Positions 50,168-58,946 of a stretch of 64,000 nucleotides of DNA are shown in pieces. The translations under genes and the position numbers were made by a program. Source of the stretch: Acinetobacter defluvii (GTDB taxonomy: Bacteria; Pseudomonadota; Gammaproteobacteria; Pseudomonadales; Moraxellaceae); contig NZ_CP029397.2 of NCBI RefSeq assembly GCF_001704615.3, positions 62,001-126,000 on the forward strand, given 5' to 3'. The notes under the pieces are model-generated. The model was not told where the DNA came from. It did not search any database and was given only the letters and a program-made list of their open reading frames with translations. Position 1 is the first letter of the stretch; each line of letters starts with the position of its first letter.

Positions 50168-50647
50168 GATTCGTGTCCATTGGGTTAATGATTACCTTGT
50201 TGATCTTTGATGCCCGAAAAAGCATCTTAGCGCCTGAGGAATGTACTAAGAAGCAAAGTGGTTATGTGGCAAAGATCTGGAAAATCGTAACGATGACAGA
50301 TGAGGGGATTTGTAGAGGGTTTTACCATAAGGCATACAGTGAGTAAAGATCATTGATCTAGATCAATTGGGTTGAAGTGCTGTCACTAAGGGTAAAAGTA
50401 ATATTTCTCTTGATATTTAAGATTAATCTATTTTGATTTTTATGATGTGAAACGCAATACCATTTTGCTTTTGAGTTTGTCAGTTAAGACATGATGTAGG
50501 CGCTTGCACATGTATTCATTCATGGCGTTACAACTATCAGTTTGACGTAGGCTAGCAACGGATGACGTGATCGATGCAATGAGAGTATCAATCATAGGGC
50601 ATTTGTAAGGTTGATCAACTGTGATTGTGCGCATCAATAAGGATTTT
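50168..50647. promoter_or_regulatory. Divergent regulatory region of the carnitine genes
   Basis: 480 bp between the LysR gene and the BCCT gene, with no convincing gene inside. It holds the perfect palindrome listed separately and, at its right end, AAGGA before the BCCT ATG. Both promoters and the LysR operator should lie here. Confidence 0.55.
50352..50367. promoter_or_regulatory. Perfect 16-bp palindrome matching the FNR/ANR consensus
   Basis: ATTGATCTAGATCAAT contains TTGAT-N4-ATCAA exactly, the FNR/ANR box. It is 185 bp from the LysR start and 281 bp from the BCCT start. A LysR operator or a chance palindrome are the alternatives. Confidence 0.45.
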
Positions 50648-52312
50648 ATGAATATGGACAGTAAACCCAATAAGGTCAAGATGGATAAAGTGCTGGCAAC
50701 AGTCAGCTTATCTATTGTTTTCCTTTCGGTCATTGCGCTTTCAGTGTATTCGAAAGAATCGATTGCATTTGCAGAAAAGATTTTATTTTGGAGTACCTCT
50801 CTTTTTTCGGCGCCAGTTCTGTTGTTTAGTTTTTTTGCCTGTGTGTTTGTGGCTGGCTTAGCATTTAGTAAATATGGACACATCAAACTTGGTGAGGGAA
50901 AGCCTGAATACAGCACGTCTTCGTGGATTTTCATGTTTATTTTGGCAGGCTTAGGTTCATCAACATTGTATTGGGGCTTTTTGGACTGGGCGTATTACTA
51001 CCAAACACCAGGTTTAAATATTGCAGCAAAAACACCTGAAGCATTGAAATATAGTGTGCCCTATACCATGTTTCATTGGACGATCAGTGCGTGGTCTATT
51101 TATGCCTTAGCATCTATTTCAGTGTGTTATAGCTTCCATGTGCGTAAAAATAAAGGCTTGAGTTTGGCATCAATTATCGAGTCCATCACAGGATTTAAAG
51201 CTACAGGCATTGTTGGACGTTCAATTGACCTACTGTTCTTGTTGTGTATGTTTGGTGCTTTGACCATTTCATTGGTGCTTACCGCAATTACTTTTACCAA
51301 TATTTTATCGGCATTGACAGGTATTCCAAATACTTTCATGACCAATGCGATTATTGTACTTTTTGTTTCGATTTTATTTGCATTGAGCTCTTATGTGGGC
51401 ATGGACAAAGGTATGCAACGCCTGAGTTCAATGGTGTGTTACGCAGTTTTTCTATTTGCATTGTATGTTTTCTTCTTTGGTCCTAGCCAGTTCATTTTAA
51501 ATAATACCATTACCAGTATTGGTTTGATGTTTAGCAATTTTGTCAGCATGAGTTTATTTACTGACCCATTGGGTGATGGCAAATTTACCCGTGAATGGAC
51601 GGTATTTTACTGGTTATGGTGGACGTCTTATGCACCAGGTGTAGCGTTATTTGTCACCCGAGTATCGAAAGGGCGCACCATTAAAGAAGTTTTACTTGCG
51701 ATGGTACTCGGTGGTAGTGCGGGCATGTGGATCTTCTTCGGTATCATGGAAAATTACAGTATTTACCAATTCTTGCATGGTGTGGTAAATGTCCCTGAAG
51801 TTTTGAGTACTCAAGGTGGCGAGGTTGCAATTGCACAGCTCTTGAACCTTTTACCAGGTGGTACCTTGATGATGTGGATCTTCTTGGCAATCATGGTGAT
51901 TTTCCTTGCTGCACACATGGATGCTGTCGGTTATGCGGTGTCAGCAACTTGTTCTAAAGGCTTACAAGAAGGACAAGATCCGTCACAAAATGTGCGTCTG
52001 TTCTGGTGTGTGATGCTGACTTTAGTGCCATTGGCGATGATTTTCTCCAAAGCGCCTTTAGATACCATGAAAGCTGCAACCATCGTCACTGCTTTACCTT
52101 TCATTATCATTATTTTGGTACAGACATTTGGTTTGGTGCGTTGGTTACGTGAGGACTATGCCAAATTGCCATCTTATATGATTGAAAAAGGTGAGAAAAG
52201 CGACACGCTCAAACGTATTCAAGAAAGTAATGAAGCACTGATTCAACAAGCATTGAATGCCAATGCCTTGAATGGTGAATTAAATTCTGAGCATGAAAGG
52301 AAGTCTGTGTGA
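50648..52312 (+). CDS. BCCT-family transporter for carnitine/betaine-type compounds
   Basis: About 554 residues from the ATG at 50648 (AAGGA 4 bp upstream); another ATG at 50654 is possible. Twelve membrane helices. Landmarks are the Trp-rich YWGFLDWAYYYQTPG, the segment IGLMFSNFVSMSLFTDPLG and YWLWWTSYAPGVALFVTRVSKGRTIKE, and a cytoplasmic polar C-terminus. BCCT proteins move trimethylammonium compounds such as carnitine and glycine betaine. It is the first gene of the operon; its stop codon overlaps the next start (TGATG), indicating coupling. Confidence 0.92.
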   Translation: MNMDSKPNKVKMDKVLATVSLSIVFLSVIALSVYSKESIAFAEKILFWSTSLFSAPVLLFSFFACVFVAGLAFSKYGHIKLGEGKPEYSTSSWIFMFILAGLGSSTLYWGFLDWAYYYQTPGLNIAAKTPEALKYSVPYTMFHWTISAWSIYALASISVCYSFHVRKNKGLSLASIIESITGFKATGIVGRSIDLLFLLCMFGALTISLVLTAITFTNILSALTGIPNTFMTNAIIVLFVSILFALSSYVGMDKGMQRLSSMVCYAVFLFALYVFFFGPSQFILNNTITSIGLMFSNFVSMSLFTDPLGDGKFTREWTVFYWLWWTSYAPGVALFVTRVSKGRTIKEVLLAMVLGGSAGMWIFFGIMENYSIYQFLHGVVNVPEVLSTQGGEVAIAQLLNLLPGGTLMMWIFLAIMVIFLAAHMDAVGYAVSATCSKGLQEGQDPSQNVRLFWCVMLTLVPLAMIFSKAPLDTMKAATIVTALPFIIIILVQTFGLVRWLREDYAKLPSYMIEKGEKSDTLKRIQESNEALIQQALNANALNGELNSEHERKSV

Positions 52313-53223
52313 TGGAAAATAATCAGCCGATGTTAACCGAAGAAATGCAAATGTTTGATTATTGGAGTGGAGTGTATAGTCCTGCTGATCAACACATTGA
52401 CTCTTTGCGCGCTGCTTATGATGCATTTCAGCAACATTATACTTTGCCAAGAACTGAAGGCATGCGTATTGAAGATCATACTTTGATACTAGCAACACAT
52501 TGCATTGATATGCGTGTGTTTACACCTGAAGAGAATGCTCCAGAAACAGGTTGGTCGTGGATTTTCTATGTACATGGTGGTGGCAATGTCGTAGGCAGTG
52601 CTGACTCACATGAGTACATTGCACGTCAGTTAGCACGTGATCTTAACGTCAAAGTCTTGTTAGTTGAATACGGTTTAGTGCCTGAGTTTGAGTGGTCACA
52701 AGGACAGCAAGACTGCCTTGATGCTTATCTGCTTATTTTGCAACAGTCAGCGACATGGAACATCAATACTGCAAAAGGAAGCATTGTTGCGGATGGTTCA
52801 GGTGCTGCACTTGCACTGCAAGTACAACAACAGTTGTTGGTAGAACAGCAGCCACAGGCATTGGCTTTGATTTTCCCATCATTTTTCTCGCAACACAGCA
52901 CTACTGAGCGACAAAGTTTGGTTTATCAAGTCGAAGATCAACAATTAATGCAAACGTGGACAGGGGTATCAGCACAGCAGGCTTTGCGTACTGTACCTGA
53001 GCTGAAACATTCTATGCCACGCAGCTTTATTGCATTGACACAATACGATGTATGCCACGCGGAAAATGCAGTGTTATTGCAACAATTACAGCAGTGCAAT
53101 ACGCAAGTGGAAGTTTATACAGGCATGGGTTTAAAGGGAAATTGCTTGCCTTTACTACGTGATTGCCATGAAGTTGCTTCAGTGTATGAGGCATTACTAA
53201 AATTTTTACAACCTAATTTTTAA
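52312..53223 (+). CDS. Alpha/beta hydrolase (HSL-type), possible acylcarnitine hydrolase
   Basis: About 303 residues. The oxyanion-hole motif is YVHGGGNVVGS, as in the hormone-sensitive lipase group. The nucleophile elbow reads VADGSGAALA rather than the usual G-D-S-A-G-G, so it is atypical. Candidate Asp and His are in TQYDVCHAEN and RDCHEVA. Its start overlaps the BCCT stop by one base, so the two are translationally coupled. In this operon it could cleave O-acylcarnitines so that carnitine can be degraded; this is inferred from context. Confidence 0.8.
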   Translation: MENNQPMLTEEMQMFDYWSGVYSPADQHIDSLRAAYDAFQQHYTLPRTEGMRIEDHTLILATHCIDMRVFTPEENAPETGWSWIFYVHGGGNVVGSADSHEYIARQLARDLNVKVLLVEYGLVPEFEWSQGQQDCLDAYLLILQQSATWNINTAKGSIVADGSGAALALQVQQQLLVEQQPQALALIFPSFFSQHSTTERQSLVYQVEDQQLMQTWTGVSAQQALRTVPELKHSMPRSFIALTQYDVCHAENAVLLQQLQQCNTQVEVYTGMGLKGNCLPLLRDCHEVASVYEALLKFLQPNF

Positions 53224-53258
53224 GAAATCAAAATTCAATTTTTAGTGAGGAGAATGCG

Positions 53259-54401
53259 ATGAATTCACTTAATAAAATTCCTACTGTAGAAGCAGTGGAA
53301 ACATTACCTGAAGATTTTTGTCAGGATGCAGATAATGCTTGGACAGTTCCAAAATCGTATTACACATCTAAGCAAGTATTTGAAGTAGAAAAAGAGAGAA
53401 TCTATGCAAAAAGCTGGATTTGTGTAGGACATGGTAGCGAAGTTGCAACATCGAACCAATATTTCACACGTAAAATTATCGGTGAAAATATCATTGTGAT
53501 TCGTGGTAAAGACAGTGTATTACGTGCGTTCTATAACGTTTGTCCACATCGTGGACATGAGTTATTGACAGGTGCAGGCAAATCTAAAAATGTGATTACA
53601 TGCCCATACCATGCTTGGACATTTAAATTGGATGGTTCATTGGCATTGGCACGTAACTGTGAAAATGTTGCCAACTTTGACAAAGAAGGTTCAAACCTTG
53701 TGTCTTTAAAAGTTGAAGAACATGCAGGTTTTATCTTCATCAATATGGACCCTGAAGCAACATGTGTTGCTGATCAATTGCCAGGTTTCGCTGAAAAGTT
53801 AGATGAAGCATGTAAAGTCGTAAAAGACCTTAAACTTGCAGCACGTTTTGTCACAGACACCGCAGCCAATTGGAAGCTGATCGTAGATAACTATATGGAA
53901 TGCTACCACTGTGGCCCTGCGCATCCTGGTTTCTCTGATTCAGTACAAGTAGATAAATACTGGCACACCATTCATGAAAATTGGACTTTACAGTTTGGGT
54001 ATGCACGTTCTTCTGAAAAATCATTCAAATTAGATCCATCTATTGTTGATCCATCTTTCAGTGGTTTCTGGACTTGGCCAAGCACCATGTTCAACGTACC
54101 ACCAGGTGGCGATTTCATGACTGCAATTTATGAATTCCCAGTGGATGAAGAAACCACATTACAGCACTACGATATTTATTTCTTAAATGAAGAATTGACC
54201 CAAGATCAAAAAGATTTGATCGAATGGTACAAACATGTCTTCCGTCCAGAGGATTTAAATCTTGTTGAAAGCGTACAACGTGGTTTGAAATCACGTGGTT
54301 ATCGTGGTCAAGGTCGGATCATGACCGATAAACAACGTTCAGGTATCAGTGAGCATGGGATTGCTTATTTCCAAAGTCTTGTAGCCAAACATCATCAATA
54401 A
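53259..54401 (+). CDS. cntA: Carnitine monooxygenase, Rieske oxygenase subunit
   Basis: CntA cleaves L-carnitine with O2 into trimethylamine and malic semialdehyde. The Rieske ligands are C95 and H97 (CPHRGH) and C115 and H118 (CPYHAW). The mononuclear iron site is NYMECYHCGPAH with H217 and H222. Glu214 stands at the bridging position, where most Rieske oxygenases have Asp; this Glu is a known mark of CntA. The ribosome site GAGGAG is excellent. The 380 residues are a little longer than described CntA, through the N-terminus. Confidence 0.95.
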   Translation: MNSLNKIPTVEAVETLPEDFCQDADNAWTVPKSYYTSKQVFEVEKERIYAKSWICVGHGSEVATSNQYFTRKIIGENIIVIRGKDSVLRAFYNVCPHRGHELLTGAGKSKNVITCPYHAWTFKLDGSLALARNCENVANFDKEGSNLVSLKVEEHAGFIFINMDPEATCVADQLPGFAEKLDEACKVVKDLKLAARFVTDTAANWKLIVDNYMECYHCGPAHPGFSDSVQVDKYWHTIHENWTLQFGYARSSEKSFKLDPSIVDPSFSGFWTWPSTMFNVPPGGDFMTAIYEFPVDEETTLQHYDIYFLNEELTQDQKDLIEWYKHVFRPEDLNLVESVQRGLKSRGYRGQGRIMTDKQRSGISEHGIAYFQSLVAKHHQ

Positions 54402-54480
54402 TTTGATGAACAACACTTTTGGGTTGGGAATAAGCCCATTCTTATTTCTCAACCCAAGACGCTAACTGTAGGATCAAACA

Positions 54481-55932
54481 ATGTCAGCATTACAAGAAAA
54501 CGCTTTATTCCAACAATCTGCATTTATTGCAGGACAGTGGGTTAATGCCGATGATCAAGACCATGTGATTGTCACCAACCCTGCTACAGATGAAGAAATC
54601 GGTTCAATTCCAAATATGGGACAAGCCGAAGCACAAAAAGCGGTTGAATGTGCTTATGACGCTTTACAGTTTTGGAAAGCATTAACTGCTCAAGCACGTG
54701 CCGATTTATTATTGGAATGGCACAAGCTCACTCTAGAACATGCCAATGAACTTGCTCAAATCATGACCATTGAACAAGGTAAACCATTGGCGGAAGCTTT
54801 AGGTGAAGTGAAATATGCAGCCTCATTTATTCAATGGTTTGCCGAAGAAGGCAAGCGTGTTTATGGTGATGTGATTCCAACTACCAATGCTGGTCAGCGC
54901 TTTTTAGTGACCAAAGAACCTGTAGGTGTTGTTGCTGCAATTACGCCGTGGAATTTTCCATTGGCAATGATTACACGTAAAGCTGCACCAGCACTTGCAG
55001 CAGGTTGTACGATTGTGATTAAACCTGCCAATGAAACGCCGTATTGCGCATTAGCCATTGCAAAATTGGCAGAAAAAGCAGGTATTCCTGCGGGCGTAAT
55101 TAACGTTGTAACTGGTAAATCTGAGGCGATTGGTTCTATTTTTACCACACATGAAAAAGTGAAAAAATTGACCTTTACAGGTTCAACACCTGTGGGGCGT
55201 TTGCTCATGCAACAATGTGCGCCAACTATTAAAAAACTTGCGCTAGAACTAGGTGGTAATGCACCACTGATTGTATTTGAAGATGCTGATTTAGACAAAG
55301 CGGTTCAAGGTGCAATGTTAGCAAAATACCGTAATGCAGGACAAACCTGTGTATGTGCTAACCGTATTTATGTACATAAAAATATCTATGCTGCATTTAC
55401 TGAAAAATTTGTCGCAGCGGTACAGGCTTTAAAAATTGGCAATGGTTTGAATGAAGGTGTGCAAATTGGGCCATTAATCAATGAAAAAGCTGTACTTAAA
55501 GCTGAAAAATTGATTGATGAAGCATGCAGCAAAGGTGCAAAAATTGCCTGTGGTGGTCAGCGTCATACATTAGGTCATAGCTTTTTTGAGCCAACGATTT
55601 TGACCCATGTGGATCAAAGCATGGAGATTGTGTCTGAAGAAATTTTTGGACCTGTTGCACCATTGATCAGTTTTGAAACTGATGAAGAAGTGATTGAACA
55701 AGCCAATGCCACAATTTACGGCTTAGCAGCTTATATCTATACCGAAAATATTTCTCGTATTTTCAAAGTTTCAGAGCAACTTGAATATGGCATGGTTGGC
55801 ATGAATTCAACGGTAATTTCCAATGAAGTTGTGCCATTCGGTGGCGTGAAACAATCAGGTCTAGGGCGTGAAGGTTCTAAATATGGTTTGGAAGAATTTA
55901 TGACCATTAAATATTTATGTTTAGCGGTTTAA
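54481..55932 (+). CDS. NAD(P)-aldehyde dehydrogenase, likely malic semialdehyde dehydrogenase
   Basis: 483 residues of the succinate-semialdehyde dehydrogenase (GabD) type. The catalytic residues are N158 (PWNFP), E256 (LELGGN) and C290 (GQTCVCANR). The cofactor motif is FTGSTPVGR. In the Acinetobacter carnitine pathway such an enzyme oxidises malic semialdehyde to malate, which enters the TCA cycle. Its place between cntA and cntB supports that substrate; sequence alone would suggest succinate semialdehyde. Confidence 0.9.
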   Translation: MSALQENALFQQSAFIAGQWVNADDQDHVIVTNPATDEEIGSIPNMGQAEAQKAVECAYDALQFWKALTAQARADLLLEWHKLTLEHANELAQIMTIEQGKPLAEALGEVKYAASFIQWFAEEGKRVYGDVIPTTNAGQRFLVTKEPVGVVAAITPWNFPLAMITRKAAPALAAGCTIVIKPANETPYCALAIAKLAEKAGIPAGVINVVTGKSEAIGSIFTTHEKVKKLTFTGSTPVGRLLMQQCAPTIKKLALELGGNAPLIVFEDADLDKAVQGAMLAKYRNAGQTCVCANRIYVHKNIYAAFTEKFVAAVQALKIGNGLNEGVQIGPLINEKAVLKAEKLIDEACSKGAKIACGGQRHTLGHSFFEPTILTHVDQSMEIVSEEIFGPVAPLISFETDEEVIEQANATIYGLAAYIYTENISRIFKVSEQLEYGMVGMNSTVISNEVVPFGGVKQSGLGREGSKYGLEEFMTIKYLCLAV

Positions 55933-56085
55933 TTTCTTATTTCTTTTAAATAATCATCTTATTGCGCTTAATTTTCTAAAGCTTGAATAACATTTAACTA
56001 GAGTCATTCAAGCTTTTAGAAAATATGTTTTTCAAAATTAAAGACTGTGCATACAGTGTCTTATGCTAAAAATCAGGATTTACAG

Positions 56086-57045
56086 ATGACTGACAGTTAT
56101 CAAATGTTTCCCTCTGTTGTTACAGCAGTTGAACAACTTACGCCATTGATCAAACGTTTTACTTTTAAGCGCCAAGATGGTGAAAATTTTCCAGCATTTA
56201 CGGGCGGAAGTCATATCATTATTAAAATGAATGACAAACTCTCCAATGCTTATTCATTAATGAGTAATGTTAATGATTTATCGACCTATCAAGTGTGTGT
56301 CCGTAAAGACGTGGGCGGAAAAGGTGGCTCGGTATTTATGCATGATCACTGTGTGCAAGATTTTAAACTTGAGATTTCTTCACCGAAAAATCTTTTTGAA
56401 TTGGCACAAACAGGTGAAAAACATATTCTGATTGCAGGTGGTATCGGAATTACTCCATTCTTACCGCAAATGGATGAATTGGCTGAACGTGGTGCAAATT
56501 ATGAGTTGCATTATGCATTCCGTTCACCTGAGCATGCAGCTTTATTGGATGATTTAAAACAAAGTATTCATGCAGAACATGTGTATAGTTATATTGACAG
56601 TGAAGGTTCGCATTTAGACTTAAATGCTTTAATTGGTCAGCAAGATAAAGGTACACATGTGTATGTTTGTGGACCAAAACCGATGATTGATGCAGTGATT
56701 AATACTTGCAATCAACATCGTTATCGTGATGAATATATTCATTGGGAACAGTTTGCAGTAAGTGCACCTGAAAATGCTGAATCATTTACTGTGGTTCTCG
56801 CTAAATCGAATCAACGTATTGAAGTGATGGCGGATCAAACGATTTTGCAAGCTATTGAGTCTTTAAATATTGATGTTGAATGTTTATGCCGTGAAGGTGT
56901 ATGTGGTACTTGTGAAACGGCAATTTTACAAGGTGAAGCAGAACATTTTGACCAATATTTAGATGATGATGAAAAAGCCTCGCAACAAAGTATGATGATC
57001 TGTGTATCACGTGCTAAAGGTAAAGAAATTACTTTGGATTTATAA
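56086..57045 (+). CDS. cntB: Carnitine monooxygenase, reductase subunit
   Basis: About 319 residues from the ATG at 56086, which has AGGA 7 bp upstream; an in-frame GTG at 56047 would add 13. Order: flavin-binding domain, NAD-binding domain (GGIGITPFLPQM and CGPKPMIDAV), and a C-terminal plant-type [2Fe-2S] domain (CREGVCGTC, then MICVSRA). It passes electrons from NAD(P)H to CntA. It is the last gene of the operon and is followed by a terminator. Confidence 0.95.
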   Translation: MTDSYQMFPSVVTAVEQLTPLIKRFTFKRQDGENFPAFTGGSHIIIKMNDKLSNAYSLMSNVNDLSTYQVCVRKDVGGKGGSVFMHDHCVQDFKLEISSPKNLFELAQTGEKHILIAGGIGITPFLPQMDELAERGANYELHYAFRSPEHAALLDDLKQSIHAEHVYSYIDSEGSHLDLNALIGQQDKGTHVYVCGPKPMIDAVINTCNQHRYRDEYIHWEQFAVSAPENAESFTVVLAKSNQRIEVMADQTILQAIESLNIDVECLCREGVCGTCETAILQGEAEHFDQYLDDDEKASQQSMMICVSRAKGKEITLDL

Positions 57046-57058
57046 GTCATTTGATGTT

Positions 57059-57085
57059 GAAAAGTCAGCATTTTGCTGACTTTTT
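57059..57085 (+). terminator. Terminator of the carnitine operon
   Basis: AAAAGTCAGCA-TTT-TGCTGACTTTTT, 14 bp after the cntB stop codon. Confidence 0.93.
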
Positions 57086-57338
57086 GTATTTTAAAATTTT
57101 TTGTCATCCAAAAAATGTATAAGTTTATGAAAGAAAATAGGTTAATACTTATTGACTTAATTAGAAGTATAAATATAAAGACACAGTTATATTATTAGAA
57201 CTACTACATCAATATTCTTTGATGAGAATAAGCATCCTTGTTAAAAGTTATGCAAATTTTCTGCAATGGTATGCGTCTAGCTTTTAAAAATGCTAGAATA
57301 TGGCGCTTAATTTCGTTTGCCAGCATAGTTGTAGACCC

Positions 57339-58907
57339 ATGACGACCAATACCCAAATTACTGAAGATCGTATCCTCATCTTGGATTTCGGTTCTCAATA
57401 TAGCCAGTTGATTGCACGCCGTGTTCGTGAAGCTGGTGTATATTCTGAAATGTATGCTTTTGATATGTCTGAGGAAGACATTCGTGCATTTAATCCTAAC
57501 GGAATTATCTTGTCTGGCGGCCCTGAAAGTGTGCATGAAGAAGGCAGCCCACGTGCACCAGAATGCGTATTTACATTGGGTGTTCCTGTATTGGGTATTT
57601 GCTATGGACTGCAAACCATGTCAGAACAACTTGGCGGTAAAGTTGAGCCAGGTACAGTGCATGAGTTTGGTTATGCGGCTGTCGATGTATTGGTTCGTGA
57701 TCCATTGCTTGGTGACTTAAATGATGGCGATGACAAACTGAATGTTTGGATGAGTCACGGCGACAAAGTTTCTGCGATCCCAGCAGGTTTTAAGGTGACG
57801 GCAAGTACACCAAGCTGTCCATTTGCGGCAGTATCTGATGAAGCACGTCGTTTCTATGGTGTGCAATTCCATCCAGAAGTGACACACACTGCTAAAGGTG
57901 CTGAGTTATTGTCGAACTTTGTACATGGTATTTGTGGTTGCCGTAATTTATGGAACTCTGAAAATATTATCGACTTACGTGTTGAACAACTTCGTGCGCA
58001 AATTGGTGATCAGAAAGTACTTTTAGGTCTTTCAGGCGGTGTAGATTCATCTGTGGTTGCTGCACTTTTACATAAAGCCATTGGTGATCAATTGACTTGT
58101 GTATTTGTAGACAACGGCTTACTTCGTTTAAATGAAGGTCAGCAAGTGATGGACATGTTTGCGAAAAACATGGGTATTCGTGTGATTCGTGCTGATGCTG
58201 AAGATCGTTTCTTGTCTGCACTTGCGGGTGAAGTTGATCCTGAGAAAAAGCGTAAAATCATTGGGCGTGAGTTCATCGAAGTCTTTGCTGAAGAAGCACG
58301 TAAGCTTGATGGGGTAAATTTCTTGGCTCAAGGTACAATTTACCCTGACGTGATCGAATCTGCTGCAACAAAAAATGGTAAAGCGCATGTAATCAAATCA
58401 CACCATAACGTGGGTGGTTTACCTGAAGATTTAGCTTTTGAATTGGTTGAGCCAATTCGTGATTTGTTTAAAGATGAAGTACGCCGTTTAGGGACGACTT
58501 TAGGTTTACCACATGAAATGCTTTATCGTCATCCATTCCCTGGTCCTGGTTTGGGTGTGCGTATTCTGGGTGAAGTGAAAAAAGAATATGCTGACATTTT
58601 ACGTTTAGCTGATGACATCTTTATGCAAGAGCTTCGTGCAAGCGGTTGGTATGATAAAACTGCGCAAGCGTTTGCTGTATTCCAACCAGTGAAATCTGTG
58701 GGTGTGGTTGGTGATGGTCGTCGTTATGCGTGGGTGATTGCGCTTCGTGCGGTTGAAACTGTTGACTTTATGACTGCACGTTTTGCACATCTTCCTTATG
58801 AGTTGGTTGATAAAATCTCAACACGTATCATGAATGAGATCAAAGACGTTTCTCGTGTGGTGTATGACGTTTCTTCTAAACCACCAGCGACGATTGAGTG
58901 GGAGTAA
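57339..58907 (+). CDS. guaA: GMP synthase (glutamine-hydrolysing)
   Basis: GuaA converts XMP to GMP. From the ATG at 57339 it has 522 residues, the usual length; the frame extends 13 residues upstream without support. The glutaminase domain has the nucleophile in GICYGLQTM and the His-Glu in FHPEVTH. The ATP-pyrophosphatase domain has the P-loop [11 protein letters not shown], followed by the dimerisation domain ending in PPATIEWE. Its terminator is now split by an IS element. Confidence 0.97.
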   Translation: MTTNTQITEDRILILDFGSQYSQLIARRVREAGVYSEMYAFDMSEEDIRAFNPNGIILSGGPESVHEEGSPRAPECVFTLGVPVLGICYGLQTMSEQLGGKVEPGTVHEFGYAAVDVLVRDPLLGDLNDGDDKLNVWMSHGDKVSAIPAGFKVTASTPSCPFAAVSDEARRFYGVQFHPEVTHTAKGAELLSNFVHGICGCRNLWNSENIIDLRVEQLRAQIGDQKVLLGLSGGVDSSVVAALLHKAIGDQLTCVFVDNGLLRLNEGQQVMDMFAKNMGIRVIRADAEDRFLSALAGEVDPEKKRKIIGREFIEVFAEEARKLDGVNFLAQGTIYPDVIESAATKNGKAHVIKSHHNVGGLPEDLAFELVEPIRDLFKDEVRRLGTTLGLPHEMLYRHPFPGPGLGVRILGEVKKEYADILRLADDIFMQELRASGWYDKTAQAFAVFQPVKSVGVVGDGRRYAWVIALRAVETVDFMTARFAHLPYELVDKISTRIMNEIKDVSRVVYDVSSKPPATIEWE

Positions 58908-58936
58908 TTTCCTTACGGAAATTATCTAAAAAAGGA

Positions 58937-58946
58937 CGCCTAGGCG
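58937..58946. repeat. Target-site duplication, left copy
   Basis: CGCCTAGGCG, itself palindromic, is repeated at 60337-60346 on the other side of the IS. With the flanks it reconstructs the palindrome GGACGCCTAGGCGTCC bounded by A and T runs. Confidence 0.85.

Noticed and set aside
50440..50934. A 164-residue minus-strand frame overlapping the BCCT start
   Set aside because: It is antisense to the conserved start of the transporter and has no family features.
58934..58946. Reading GGACGCCTAGGCG as part of the IS terminal repeat
   Set aside because: Its mirror copy at the right end is explained by a palindromic target and a 10-bp duplication; the restored site is a terminator for guaA.
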